DNA of 37,723 bases from Arthrobacter glacialis (lineage in GTDB: Bacteria; Actinomycetota; Actinomycetes; Actinomycetales; Micrococcaceae), in the NCBI RefSeq assembly GCF_002909445.1, contig NZ_PPXC01000024.1, forward strand, positions 1 to 37,723, read 5' to 3'. The notes below the pieces were generated by a model. The model worked only from the letters and a program-made list of their open reading frames with translations. It made no database searches and was not told where the DNA came from. Below, piece after piece: positions 23,990 through 31,386 of the stretch. The position numbers were made by a program, and so were the translations under genes. The stretch's first letter is position 1, and every line of letters begins with the position of its first letter.

Positions 23990-25381
23990 ATGATTGCTGA
24001 ATTCAAGCTTCCAGACCTGGGCGAAGGTCTCACCGAATCCGAGATCGTCAGCTGGCACGTGGCCGTTGGCGACACCGTAACCCTCAACCAAGTCCTCGGT
24101 GAAGTGGAAACGGCCAAGGCCGTGGTGGAACTGCCCTCGCCTTACGCCGGCGTTGTCACGGCCATTACCCACGAACCCGGCACCATGGTTGAAGTGGGCG
24201 AGGTGATCATCGCCTTCGACGTGGCGGGGCCAGCAATCGGCGCGGGCGAAAGACGCGATAGGGCCCCGGGAGCGGCTTCGGGCGCCGGCGAAGCGGGCGG
24301 GGGGCCTATCGCGACTGGAGCTGGCGCCGAGCCTGACGCAGCCGCCGCGCCGAAGCGGGTTCCTACGCTGGTGGGGTACGGGGCCGATCCGGAGTCGTCC
24401 AAGCGGCCCACCCGGCGGGCGCGGGTGTTCGGCACCGCCGCAGCGGTTACAGCCGGGGCCTCCGGCGCCCGCGTCCAGGGGGATAGGCCCAGGTCCACTC
24501 CTCCTGTGCGGAAGTTGGCGCGGGACTTGGGCATTGAGCTTGCCTCGCTGGTGGGTTCGGGGGAGCGGGGGCTGATCACCCGTGAGGACGTCCTCGCCTT
24601 CGCCGGGGACCATGCCAACGGATCCGGCGCAGCGGTGGAGGCGCCGGCGTCGTACACGCCCCAGGGTGGAATTACAGATGCGCGGGAGGTGCGCACACCC
24701 ATCAAGGGGGTCCGCAAGTTCATGGCGGCGGCGATGGTGGAGAGCGCCTTCACAGCGCCGCACGTCACCGAATTCCTGACCATTGACGTCACCGCCGGCA
24801 TGGACTTCCTGGATAAGTTGCGCGGCTTGAAGGAGTTTGCCGGGCTGAAGGTGACGCCGTTGACTCTGGCGGCGAAGGCTGTGAGCCTGGCGGTGGCACG
24901 GCATTCGGCGCTGAACACGCACTGGGATGCGGCAAACCAGGAAGTGGTGGCGTACAACTACCTCAACCTTGGCATTGCCGCAGCCACGCCACGGGGGCTG
25001 CTGGTGCCCAACATCAAAGACGCACACGAGTTGGGGCTGCGCGGGTTGGCTGTTGCCTTGGGTGAACTGGCGGAGACTGCCAGGGCTGGGAAAACGCCGC
25101 CCGCGGATCTGGCCGGCGGCACCTTCTCCGTCACCAACATTGGCGTTTTTGGCATTGATGCCGGGACGCCCATCCTGAATCCGGGTGAGGCGGGCATTTT
25201 GGCCCTGGGGGCCGTGCGCCGGACACCGTGGGAATACCAGGGGGAAATTGCGCTTCGACAGGTCATGACACTGAGTTTGTCCTTTGACCACAGGCTGGTC
25301 GACGGCGCACAAGGCTCACGTTTCCTGGCTGATGTGGGTGCCATGATGGCCGATCCGGCCATGGGGCTGGTGATGGGTTGA
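23990..25381 (+). CDS. bkdC: 2-oxoacid dehydrogenase E2 (lipoyl acyltransferase)
   Basis: About 463 residues; the ATG at 23990 sits six bases from GGAAGG, better than the ATG at 23984 that overlaps the E1-beta stop. Domains in order: one lipoyl domain with the lipoylated lysine K43 in VETAKAVVELPSPY; a long Gly/Ala-rich linker; a peripheral-subunit-binding domain (PPVRKLARDLGIELASLVGSG, split over residues 170-210); and the catalytic core with FDHRLVDGAQGS. E2 passes the acyl group to CoA. The linker at 24254-24313 carries a long inverted repeat in the DNA. No E3 follows, so it must come from elsewhere on the chromosome. Confidence 0.95.
   Translation: MIAEFKLPDLGEGLTESEIVSWHVAVGDTVTLNQVLGEVETAKAVVELPSPYAGVVTAITHEPGTMVEVGEVIIAFDVAGPAIGAGERRDRAPGAASGAGEAGGGPIATGAGAEPDAAAAPKRVPTLVGYGADPESSKRPTRRARVFGTAAAVTAGASGARVQGDRPRSTPPVRKLARDLGIELASLVGSGERGLITREDVLAFAGDHANGSGAAVEAPASYTPQGGITDAREVRTPIKGVRKFMAAAMVESAFTAPHVTEFLTIDVTAGMDFLDKLRGLKEFAGLKVTPLTLAAKAVSLAVARHSALNTHWDAANQEVVAYNYLNLGIAAATPRGLLVPNIKDAHELGLRGLAVALGELAETARAGKTPPADLAGGTFSVTNIGVFGIDAGTPILNPGEAGILALGAVRRTPWEYQGEIALRQVMTLSLSFDHRLVDGAQGSRFLADVGAMMADPAMGLVMG
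24254..24313 (+). repeat. REP-like inverted repeat inside the E2 linker
   Basis: CGCGATAGGGCCCC (24254-24267) and GGGGCCTATCGCG (24301-24313) pair with a single bulged G. An inner GCTTCG/CGAAGC pair extends it to a 60-nt hairpin. It stays in frame, adding Gly/Ala/Arg/Asp residues to the flexible linker of E2. Confidence 0.7.
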
Positions 25382-25488
25382 ACTGCGCCCCGAATGAAAC
25401 ATGATTGCTATGGATACGCGGCGGGAGCGGACGTATATTTGTAAGTGACCCCCACGTTGGGAGCCAACTCTAGAGGAGGTTGGTATCG

Positions 25489-25857
25489 ATGAAGAGGTGG
25501 AATCGCTGGCAGGACTACGTTGTAGTGGCGGCCGGTCTTTACGCTGCATTGTCTACAATGTGGACGTCGCAGCAGAACAGTTCCATGGTCATGATGATTG
25601 GTTGCGGCGTACTGCTGATGGCTACGGGCGTTTGGAACCTCATGAGCCCCGGGCAGCCCGTGGCCGAATGGGTTCAGATTGTCCTTGGCGCGTTGCTGTT
25701 TGTCTCCCCCTGGGTGGCAGGCTACACAGCACATTCGGCAGCAACATGGACGTCTTGGATCGCCGGAGGCGTGGCTGTGATTGCGGCAGTCATGGCGCTG
25801 CAGCCCAGCATGCATGAGCACGCTGAGGGCCATCACGGAGGCATGGCAGCGCACTAA
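25489..25857 (+). CDS. SPW-repeat membrane protein
   Basis: 122 residues from the ATG at 25489, with AGAGGAGG ten or so bases upstream. The N-terminal KRWNRWQDYVVVAAGLYAAL and the later LLFVSPWVAGY carry the tryptophan-rich SPW repeat (PF03779). About four short helices are followed by a His-rich end HEHAEGHHGG. These proteins are common next to stress or redox genes in actinobacteria but have no defined job. It follows E2 by about 100 nt and ends in its own terminator. Confidence 0.87.
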   Translation: MKRWNRWQDYVVVAAGLYAALSTMWTSQQNSSMVMMIGCGVLLMATGVWNLMSPGQPVAEWVQIVLGALLFVSPWVAGYTAHSAATWTSWIAGGVAVIAAVMALQPSMHEHAEGHHGGMAAH

Positions 25858-25884
25858 GTTTCTTGCCAACTCATCGTGAACAAG

Positions 25885-25909
25885 AAGCGCCGGGTTCCCG
25901 GCGCTTTTT
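25885..25909 (+). terminator. Rho-independent terminator after the SPW gene
   Basis: GCGCCGGG-TT-CCCGGCGC (25887-25904) is followed by five Ts and preceded by AA, a textbook terminator. The convergent gene at 25946 ends just beyond it. Confidence 0.93.
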
Positions 25910-25945
25910 GCGTGCGGGGAGTTCATTGAGTGCTCCCGGTATGCC

Positions 25946-26617
25946 TCAGCCTGCCGCAGCCACGACGGCAGCAGGCGCCCTTTCCCGGTTTCTGACGAAG
26001 CCGAGGCGAAGGCTGATCACAGCAATCCACAGTATGACCAGCAGGAACGGCCAGAGGAAGTAGTCCTCGTTCTCGGGAAGGCCGGTTGCCGCAAGAACAG
26101 CAATGCTCGTGACGCCGATCGCCATGCCGGCCCAGCTCAGCACCCGTCCCAGCGTGCGCGTCTGCAGCGCCGCGGCGGAGGCGAACAGCACAAACACTCC
26201 CAATGTCAGAAGTTGCACCAAGTGTCCGGCTCCATCCACGCCGACTAGGGCTCGGGCGAGTTCCGGTGGGATGTCGTCCCGGAGGACGAACACATCAATC
26301 ACAATCGCCATGGAAGTGAGATTGGCCATGATCGCGGCGATCCCTCCCACGAGAGCCGTCGTCGCAAGCCACCCGGCGTGCCGCAGCTGCGAGCACAAGT
26401 AGCCAACGAACACTATGAAGGCCATCTGCGCCAAAACCAACACAGCAAACGCCGCATTGGCCCACGGATTCTGGGCGATTCTCTGTTGCTCATCCAGAAT
26501 CAGTTGTCCGGGGGATCCCGAACCGGTGGCACCCTCACCTACCAACGCGCTGCCAACGTTGGCCAGCGCCACGTAGGCCACTCCGCTAAACGCTCCGAAT
26601 CTATCCATGGCCTTCAT
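25946..26617 (-). CDS. Six-helix membrane protein (DUF4386-like), function unknown
   Basis: About 223 residues from the ATG at 26617, preceded by GGAAGGGA; an open frame reaches back to 26767 but without a better start. About six hydrophobic helices are seen. After the second helix LRHAGWLATTALVGGIAAIMANL and the third AIVIDVFVLRDDIPPELARAL, a resemblance to DUF4386-type proteins is possible but not firm. The start lies two bases after the stop of a short ORF that has a strong ribosome site. It is divergent from the response regulator. Confidence 0.78.
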   Translation of the reverse strand: MKAMDRFGAFSGVAYVALANVGSALVGEGATGSGSPGQLILDEQQRIAQNPWANAAFAVLVLAQMAFIVFVGYLCSQLRHAGWLATTALVGGIAAIMANLTSMAIVIDVFVLRDDIPPELARALVGVDGAGHLVQLLTLGVFVLFASAAALQTRTLGRVLSWAGMAIGVTSIAVLAATGLPENEDYFLWPFLLVILWIAVISLRLGFVRNRERAPAAVVAAAG

Positions 26618-26619
26618 GG

Positions 26620-26724
26620 CTATTCCCTTCCAGTGCATGCTGCCCCGCGCGTGTTTCCAAACGCTGACGTCGATCGGCCCCTGTACGCGGCCATACGTGT
26701 CGCGTACTTGAGAATCCGCTGCAT
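26620..26724 (-). CDS. Possible 34-residue leader ORF upstream of membrane gene
   Basis: A canonical AAAGGAG with five-base spacing precedes an ATG at 26724. The frame runs 34 codons (begins MQRILKYATRMAAYRG, basic) and stops with TAG two bases before the ATG at 26617. This geometry suggests translational coupling or a regulatory leader peptide. An ATG at 26739 in the same frame is an alternative. There is no recognisable domain; it could be the leftover start of a lost gene. Confidence 0.4.
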   Translation of the reverse strand: MQRILKYATRMAAYRGRSTSAFGNTRGAACTGRE

Positions 26725-26744
26725 GATGTCTCCTTTCATGGAGT

Positions 26745-26756
26745 TGATAGCTATCA
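26745..26756. promoter_or_regulatory. Candidate operator TGATAGCTATCA
   Basis: A perfect 12-bp palindrome sits just upstream of the short ORF and the membrane-protein gene on the minus strand. Its spacing, about 20-30 bases before the start, fits an operator overlapping a promoter. Confidence 0.4.
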
Positions 26757-26909
26757 GTGTTGATCACAGGAGGACTGCAGCGCGTCTACCCACGGTCGCC
26801 ATTCCGCTGTACATCAGCAGGGTGATGCCGCGCGGTCACCAGCTACGTCGCAGGGCGTAGCCACGGTCGGTCCACTCGATGAGGTTGACCATGGCTTTTC
26901 AGCGTCAGA

Positions 26910-27665
26910 ATGGATACTGTCCACTCATGGAAGACATGCGAAGCCGCGGGCGGTGCCGCGTTGACGGCCGGTGAGTCGGATGGACGCTTGCGAGTTGTCC
27001 TTGTCGACGACGAAGCCCTGATCAGGGCGGGACTTGCCCTGCTGTTGGAATCTGAGCCCGACATGGTCGTTGTCGGGGAGGCTGGCGACGGCCGCGCAGG
27101 TGTGGAAATGGTCGCGGGACTTCAGCCCGATGTCGTGGTGATGGATGTTCGCATGCCCGTCATGGACGGCGTGATGGCGACCCGTATTCTCACGTCCGAA
27201 GAGTTCAATGCTGGGGGCCGGGAGGCGATACCGGTGCTGATACTCACCACCTTCAACGACGATGTTGCAGTCCACGCCGCCCTCCGTGCCGGAGCATCTG
27301 GCTTCATCCTTAAGAACTCGGCGCCGCGCACCCTGGCATCAGCCATCCGCGCCCTTGCCGAGGGAGCGGGCTGGCTTGACCCGAACGTCACCCACAAGCT
27401 CCTCGAAGAATTTTCCAACAGACCGGAGCCCTTTCTCCCCACCCCTGCAGAGTTGGACATGCTGACACACCGTGAACGGGAAGTGCTCGCCGCGATTGCT
27501 CGCGGAATGAACAACGCCGACGTCGCCGGAAAGCTATTTATGAGCGAGGCGACCGTGAAAACGCACGTGCACCGTATTCTCATGAAACTTGGAGTCGCGG
27601 ACCGCGCGCAGGCTGTCGCGGCGGCGTACCGGTTGGGCCTGGTCAAGCCGGACGGGCGGGGGTGA
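26910..27665 (+). CDS. NarL/LuxR-family response regulator
   Basis: 251 residues. The receiver (about 28-145) has acidic pair DD near 33-34, phosphoacceptor D79 in VVVMDVRMPVMDG and lysine in FILKNSAPRTL. A LuxR-type helix-turn-helix (about 180-245) has LTHREREVLAAIARGMNNADVA split across its first two helices and TVKTHVHRILMKLG for DNA recognition. The start is uncertain: no clear ribosome site precedes ATG 26910, so a leaderless or later start is possible. It pairs with the HK_3 kinase downstream. Confidence 0.9.
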   Translation: MDTVHSWKTCEAAGGAALTAGESDGRLRVVLVDDEALIRAGLALLLESEPDMVVVGEAGDGRAGVEMVAGLQPDVVVMDVRMPVMDGVMATRILTSEEFNAGGREAIPVLILTTFNDDVAVHAALRAGASGFILKNSAPRTLASAIRALAEGAGWLDPNVTHKLLEEFSNRPEPFLPTPAELDMLTHREREVLAAIARGMNNADVAGKLFMSEATVKTHVHRILMKLGVADRAQAVAAAYRLGLVKPDGRG

Positions 27666-27831
27666 ACACATTCCTGTCTGGGAGGCTGTCTCCGATTACT
27701 ACCGCGGTCCCTACTGAACCCGCAGATGTATGCCATTGCCATGCGGAGGATGGATGACGGGCTCCTGTGCGCGGGCGCAGACTAGAGATACAGACAAAAC
27801 CTTTTTCTGGCAACCCGTTGTGAGGTGGGCC

Positions 27832-29052
27832 ATGGTCCGAAAGTATCCGACCATCAAGGGTGTACGCCATGGTCCGGCGGCGCTGCATCGGTCATCTGGC
27901 TTCAACAGGGCCGATTACACAGTCATCGCATTGGCATTCTGCATCGAGCTGGCCAGCTTTCTTCCTGCTACCTCTGGTTCGCTCTCGGGAGCCCTCGCCG
28001 TGGCAGCTGTCGTTTACGTGGCGGGCGGATTTGTACCCCTCCTGTGGCGGCATCGCGCCCCGTTGATGGTTTTTGCCGGGCTTTTGCTGCATCAAGTGAT
28101 CTTCGAGTTCTTCTTCACTCCGAACTATTTCAATTTCTCGGAAATTTTCCTCGTCCCGTACATGCCCGTAGTGGCAGTCCTGCTGGCGCTGTCCGCGGTG
28201 GCATCTGACAGGTCGCTGCGGCAGTCCCTGGCTGCCTGCGTCGCGGCAGTGGCCCTTCCTGTCCTGACTGGGTCACGCGGCAGGCCCTTTGATCAAGATC
28301 TCTGGTTCATCGCTACGGCAGCTGTGTATATCGGAGGGGCCTGGGCCTTCGGCCGTTTTGTTGCTCGAAACCGTCTTCGCATTAGTTCTTTGGAGGAAGA
28401 GCAACGAAAGGCCGAAGTCGCGATAGCCCACGAACGCGCCCATGTCGCCGCGGAACTGCATGATATCGTCTCCCATGCCGTGACCGTGATGATGCTGCAC
28501 GCCGCCGGTGGACGCAAAGTCATAGATTCCGATCCCCAACGTGCCGCCCAAGCCCTGGATGTCATCGAGGCCGTTGGCACTGAGGCGACGGCGGAACTTG
28601 CCCGTCTTTTGAAACTGATGAAGCCTCGCGGTGAGACGGCAAACGACGAACAGCAAAGCCCGCTGCCGACCCTAGGCGACCTTGATTGGCTGCTTGAGCC
28701 TGTCCGGTTGGCGGGGGTGCACGTAGATGTAAAGGCAACGGGGCAGGCCAGGAAACTTGACCCCAGCGTAGGTCACGCGGCTTACCGGGTGGTGCAGGAG
28801 TCGCTGACGAACATCACCAAGCACGCCGGATCTGGAACGAGTGCGCTCATAGAGCTTCAGTGGGAACCTCACGCGCTCACTCTCAACATTTTCGACGACG
28901 GAGCCGGAAAGCCCGAAAGCCCTCATGACGGCAGTCCGGGTTATGGGCTCATCGGGCTAAAGGAGAGAGTGGAAATCGCCGGGGGGAGTATCAAATGGGG
29001 GCCGAGAGACAGTGGGTTTTTCCTGCGCGCCAGCCTTCCTTTGTCGCCTTAG
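27832..29052 (+). CDS. HK_3-type sensor histidine kinase
   Basis: About 406 residues from the ATG at 27832, with a GAGGTGGG site. Four or five N-terminal membrane helices (about 28-175) form the sensor. The dimerisation motif AHERAHVAAELHDIVSHAV holds H210, and an ATPase core shows HAAYRVVQESLTNITKHAG (N-box) and DDGAGKPES (G-box), all as in NarL partners. The signal is not evident. It follows the regulator after about 165 nt and is likely co-transcribed. The earlier frame to 27730 lacks membrane or family features, so the shorter start is preferred. Confidence 0.9.
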   Translation: MVRKYPTIKGVRHGPAALHRSSGFNRADYTVIALAFCIELASFLPATSGSLSGALAVAAVVYVAGGFVPLLWRHRAPLMVFAGLLLHQVIFEFFFTPNYFNFSEIFLVPYMPVVAVLLALSAVASDRSLRQSLAACVAAVALPVLTGSRGRPFDQDLWFIATAAVYIGGAWAFGRFVARNRLRISSLEEEQRKAEVAIAHERAHVAAELHDIVSHAVTVMMLHAAGGRKVIDSDPQRAAQALDVIEAVGTEATAELARLLKLMKPRGETANDEQQSPLPTLGDLDWLLEPVRLAGVHVDVKATGQARKLDPSVGHAAYRVVQESLTNITKHAGSGTSALIELQWEPHALTLNIFDDGAGKPESPHDGSPGYGLIGLKERVEIAGGSIKWGPRDSGFFLRASLPLSP

Positions 29053-29066
29053 CCCGCGGGGTACGG

Positions 29067-29678
29067 TCAGGAACCAGTCAGCGCTGCCCAAGCCATGGAT
29101 TCGAGCACTGTCCTTGCCGTTGACGGTGCCGTTGGCCCGTCCGCACTGCGCCCGTGAACGCGCAGGCTGTGTGGTGTGGAGTTGATGAGGCCAAAAACGG
29201 CTTGGGCTTGCAACCGGCACACAGCATCCTTGCGTTCTGGGTACATTGTGCCCAGCACCTGGACCCACAACTCCACGTAGGCGCGCTGCAGGGACCGCAC
29301 TTGGAGGCGGTCGGCGTCGCTGAGTGAATCGAGGTCCCGGTCCTGGACACGGATCACATCCGGCTGGCTCAGGGCAAAGTCAACGTGGAAGGCAACCAGG
29401 GCGCGCAGGGAGGCTTCGGCGTCGGGCGTGGAAGCAAGCACGGCCTGCCCTCCCGCCAGCAAGTCTTCGCTAATACCAATCAGCAGCGCACCGAGCAACG
29501 CCTGCTTCCCGCTGAAGTGCCTGTACACGGCGGGCCCACTCACTCCCGCAGCTGCCCCCAAATCCTCAATGGACACGCCGCTGAAACCACGCTGGGCAAA
29601 CAAGGTGGCGGCGGATTTGAGCAGCACTGAGCGGCGGTTGGCCTTGGCCTGAATGCGACTGGTGGTTGCTTGCTCCAT
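29067..29678 (-). CDS. TetR-family regulator of the leucine/itaconate operon
   Basis: About 203 residues from the ATG at 29678, with an AGGAAGGAA site; an upstream ATG at 29705 is less well placed. The N-terminal helix-turn-helix reads IEDLGAAAGVSGPAVYRHFSGKQALLGAL, and the C-terminal half is helical and ligand-binding. It faces the accD1 gene across a 90-nt gap that holds three symmetric half-sites. By layout it should repress the operon and itself, releasing in the presence of an acyl-CoA or acid. Mycobacteria have a TetR gene next to the equivalent operon. Confidence 0.9.
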   Translation of the reverse strand: MEQATTSRIQAKANRRSVLLKSAATLFAQRGFSGVSIEDLGAAAGVSGPAVYRHFSGKQALLGALLIGISEDLLAGGQAVLASTPDAEASLRALVAFHVDFALSQPDVIRVQDRDLDSLSDADRLQVRSLQRAYVELWVQVLGTMYPERKDAVCRLQAQAVFGLINSTPHSLRVHGRSADGPTAPSTARTVLESMAWAALTGS

Positions 29679-29716
29679 CAGATTCCTTCCTGTGCTGGAC
29701 ATCACAGAATTGACGG

Positions 29717-29751
29717 ACTAACCTGAAACTCAGTTAGTGATTATTAACTAA
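29717..29751. promoter_or_regulatory. Three-half-site candidate TetR operator
   Basis: ACTAAC (29717-29722), GTTAGT (29733-29738) and ACTAA (29747-29751) form two overlapping inverted repeats with the middle half-site shared (spacers 10 and 8). A TTGACG at 29710-29715 could be the -35 of the accD1 promoter, with the operator over the -10 area. Confidence 0.6.
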
Positions 29752-29771
29752 GTGTAGCGGATGAGGGGTCG

Positions 29772-31379
29772 ATGGAGACTTTGCAGAGCGGGGTGGAGCC
29801 GGCGGGGGAGACCTTCGCCCGCAACGATGCCCAGCAGCGGGAATTGGTGGCACAGCTGCGCCAACTGCTGCGTGAGACTGCTCGCGGCGGCCCCGAAAAA
29901 TCACGCGAACGCCATCTATCCCGCGGCAAGCTGCTGCCGCGCGAGCGGGTTGACCAGCTGCTGGATGAGGGCAGCCCCTTCCTTGAGGTGGCGCCGCTTG
30001 CTGCGCACGGCATGTACGACGGCGCGTCCCCCGGGGCGGGTGTCATCGCCGGGATCGGGCTGGTGCAGGGCCGCCACGTCATGATCGTCTGCAATGACGC
30101 CACGGTCAAGGGCGGCACCTACTACCCGCTCACGGTGAAGAAACACCTGCGGGCACAGGAAATTGCCTTGGAGAACCGGTTGCCGTGCATTTATCTGGTG
30201 GACTCCGGGGGCGCCTTCCTGCCCAAGCAGGACGAGGTGTTTCCGGACAAGGAGCACTTTGGCCGGATCTTCTTCAATCAGGCGCAAATGTCGGCGCGGA
30301 AAATTCCGCAGATTGCCGCCGTTCTGGGCTCCTGCACGGCCGGCGGGGCCTATATGCCGGCCATGAGCGATGAAACCGTCATAGTGCGCAACCAAGGCAC
30401 GATCTTTCTGGGCGGGCCGCCGCTGGTGAAGGCCGCCATCGGCGAGATTGTCACTGCCGAGGAACTCGGTGGCGGTGAGGTCCACGCAGGCATTTCCGGG
30501 GTGGTGGACCATTTGGCGGAGAATGACCAGCACGCCCTGGCCATAGTGCGCGACATTGTGGACACCCTCCCGCCCAACCCGGCTCCGGCCTGGGCTGTGG
30601 GTGAGAGCCGGGCTCCGGAAGCTGACCCGGCGGAGCTGTATGGGGTGGTGCCCACCGACCTGAACACTCCCTACGACATTCGCGAGGTCATTGCCCGGCT
30701 GGTCGACGGCAGCAAGTTCCACGAGTTCAAGAAGAGCTACGGCACCACGCTAGTCACCGGCTTTGCCACCCTGCACGGCCATCCTGTGGGCATCGTTGCC
30801 AACAACGGTGTCCTATTCAGCGAATCGGCGCTGAAGGGCGCCCACTTCATTGAACTGTGCGATCAACGCGGCATCCCGCTGATTTTCCTGCAGAATCTCA
30901 ACGGCTTCATGGTGGGCAAGGACTACGAACACGGCGGCATCGCCAAGCACGGCGCAAAAATGGTGACGGCCGTTGCCACCGCCAGGGTCCCCAAACTGAC
31001 GGTGATTGTGGGCGGCTCCTTTGGCGCAGGCAACTACTCCATGTGCGGGCGCGCCTACAGCCCGCGCTTCCTGTGGATGTGGCCGGCCGCCCGCATCTCC
31101 GTCATGGGTGGCAACCAAGCCGCATCTGTACTGGCCACGGTAAAACGCGAGCAACACGAACAGCGCGGGGACAACTGGGCGGCCGAGGATGAGAAAGCGT
31201 TCAAGGCCCCCATCCTGGCCCAGTACGAGGACCAGGGCAGCCCCTACTATTCCACCGCCCGACTGTGGGACGACGGCGTCATTGACCCCGCCGACACCCG
31301 CACGATACTTGGCCTGGCCCTTGATGTGTGCGCCCGGATCCCGCTGCCGGAAACCTCCTTCGGCCTCTTCAGAATGTGA
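29772..31379 (+). CDS. accD1: Acyl-CoA carboxylase beta subunit (methylcrotonyl-CoA type)
   Basis: 535 residues, the size of methylcrotonyl-CoA carboxylase beta (MccB/LiuB/AccD1). Marks are [21 protein letters not shown], the CoA-binding [16 protein letters not shown] and the C-terminal [21 protein letters not shown] and [19 protein letters not shown]. It transfers carboxyl from biotin on the alpha subunit to 3-methylcrotonyl-CoA, a leucine-breakdown step. The first gene of a seven-gene operon, it is set off by the TetR operator region. The next gene starts 8 bases on. Confidence 0.93.
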   Translation: METLQSGVEPAGETFARNDAQQRELVAQLRQLLRETARGGPEKSRERHLSRGKLLPRERVDQLLDEGSPFLEVAPLAAHGMYDGASPGAGVIAGIGLVQGRHVMIVCNDATVKGGTYYPLTVKKHLRAQEIALENRLPCIYLVDSGGAFLPKQDEVFPDKEHFGRIFFNQAQMSARKIPQIAAVLGSCTAGGAYMPAMSDETVIVRNQGTIFLGGPPLVKAAIGEIVTAEELGGGEVHAGISGVVDHLAENDQHALAIVRDIVDTLPPNPAPAWAVGESRAPEADPAELYGVVPTDLNTPYDIREVIARLVDGSKFHEFKKSYGTTLVTGFATLHGHPVGIVANNGVLFSESALKGAHFIELCDQRGIPLIFLQNLNGFMVGKDYEHGGIAKHGAKMVTAVATARVPKLTVIVGGSFGAGNYSMCGRAYSPRFLWMWPAARISVMGGNQAASVLATVKREQHEQRGDNWAAEDEKAFKAPILAQYEDQGSPYYSTARLWDDGVIDPADTRTILGLALDVCARIPLPETSFGLFRM

Positions 31380-31386
31380 GTCCCTT

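Noticed and set aside
23831-25312. A 493-codon open frame on the minus strand across E1 beta and E2
   Set aside because: It is a GC-rich shadow of the E2 gene. It has no recognisable domain and is rich in His, Gln, Arg and Gly as shadow frames are.
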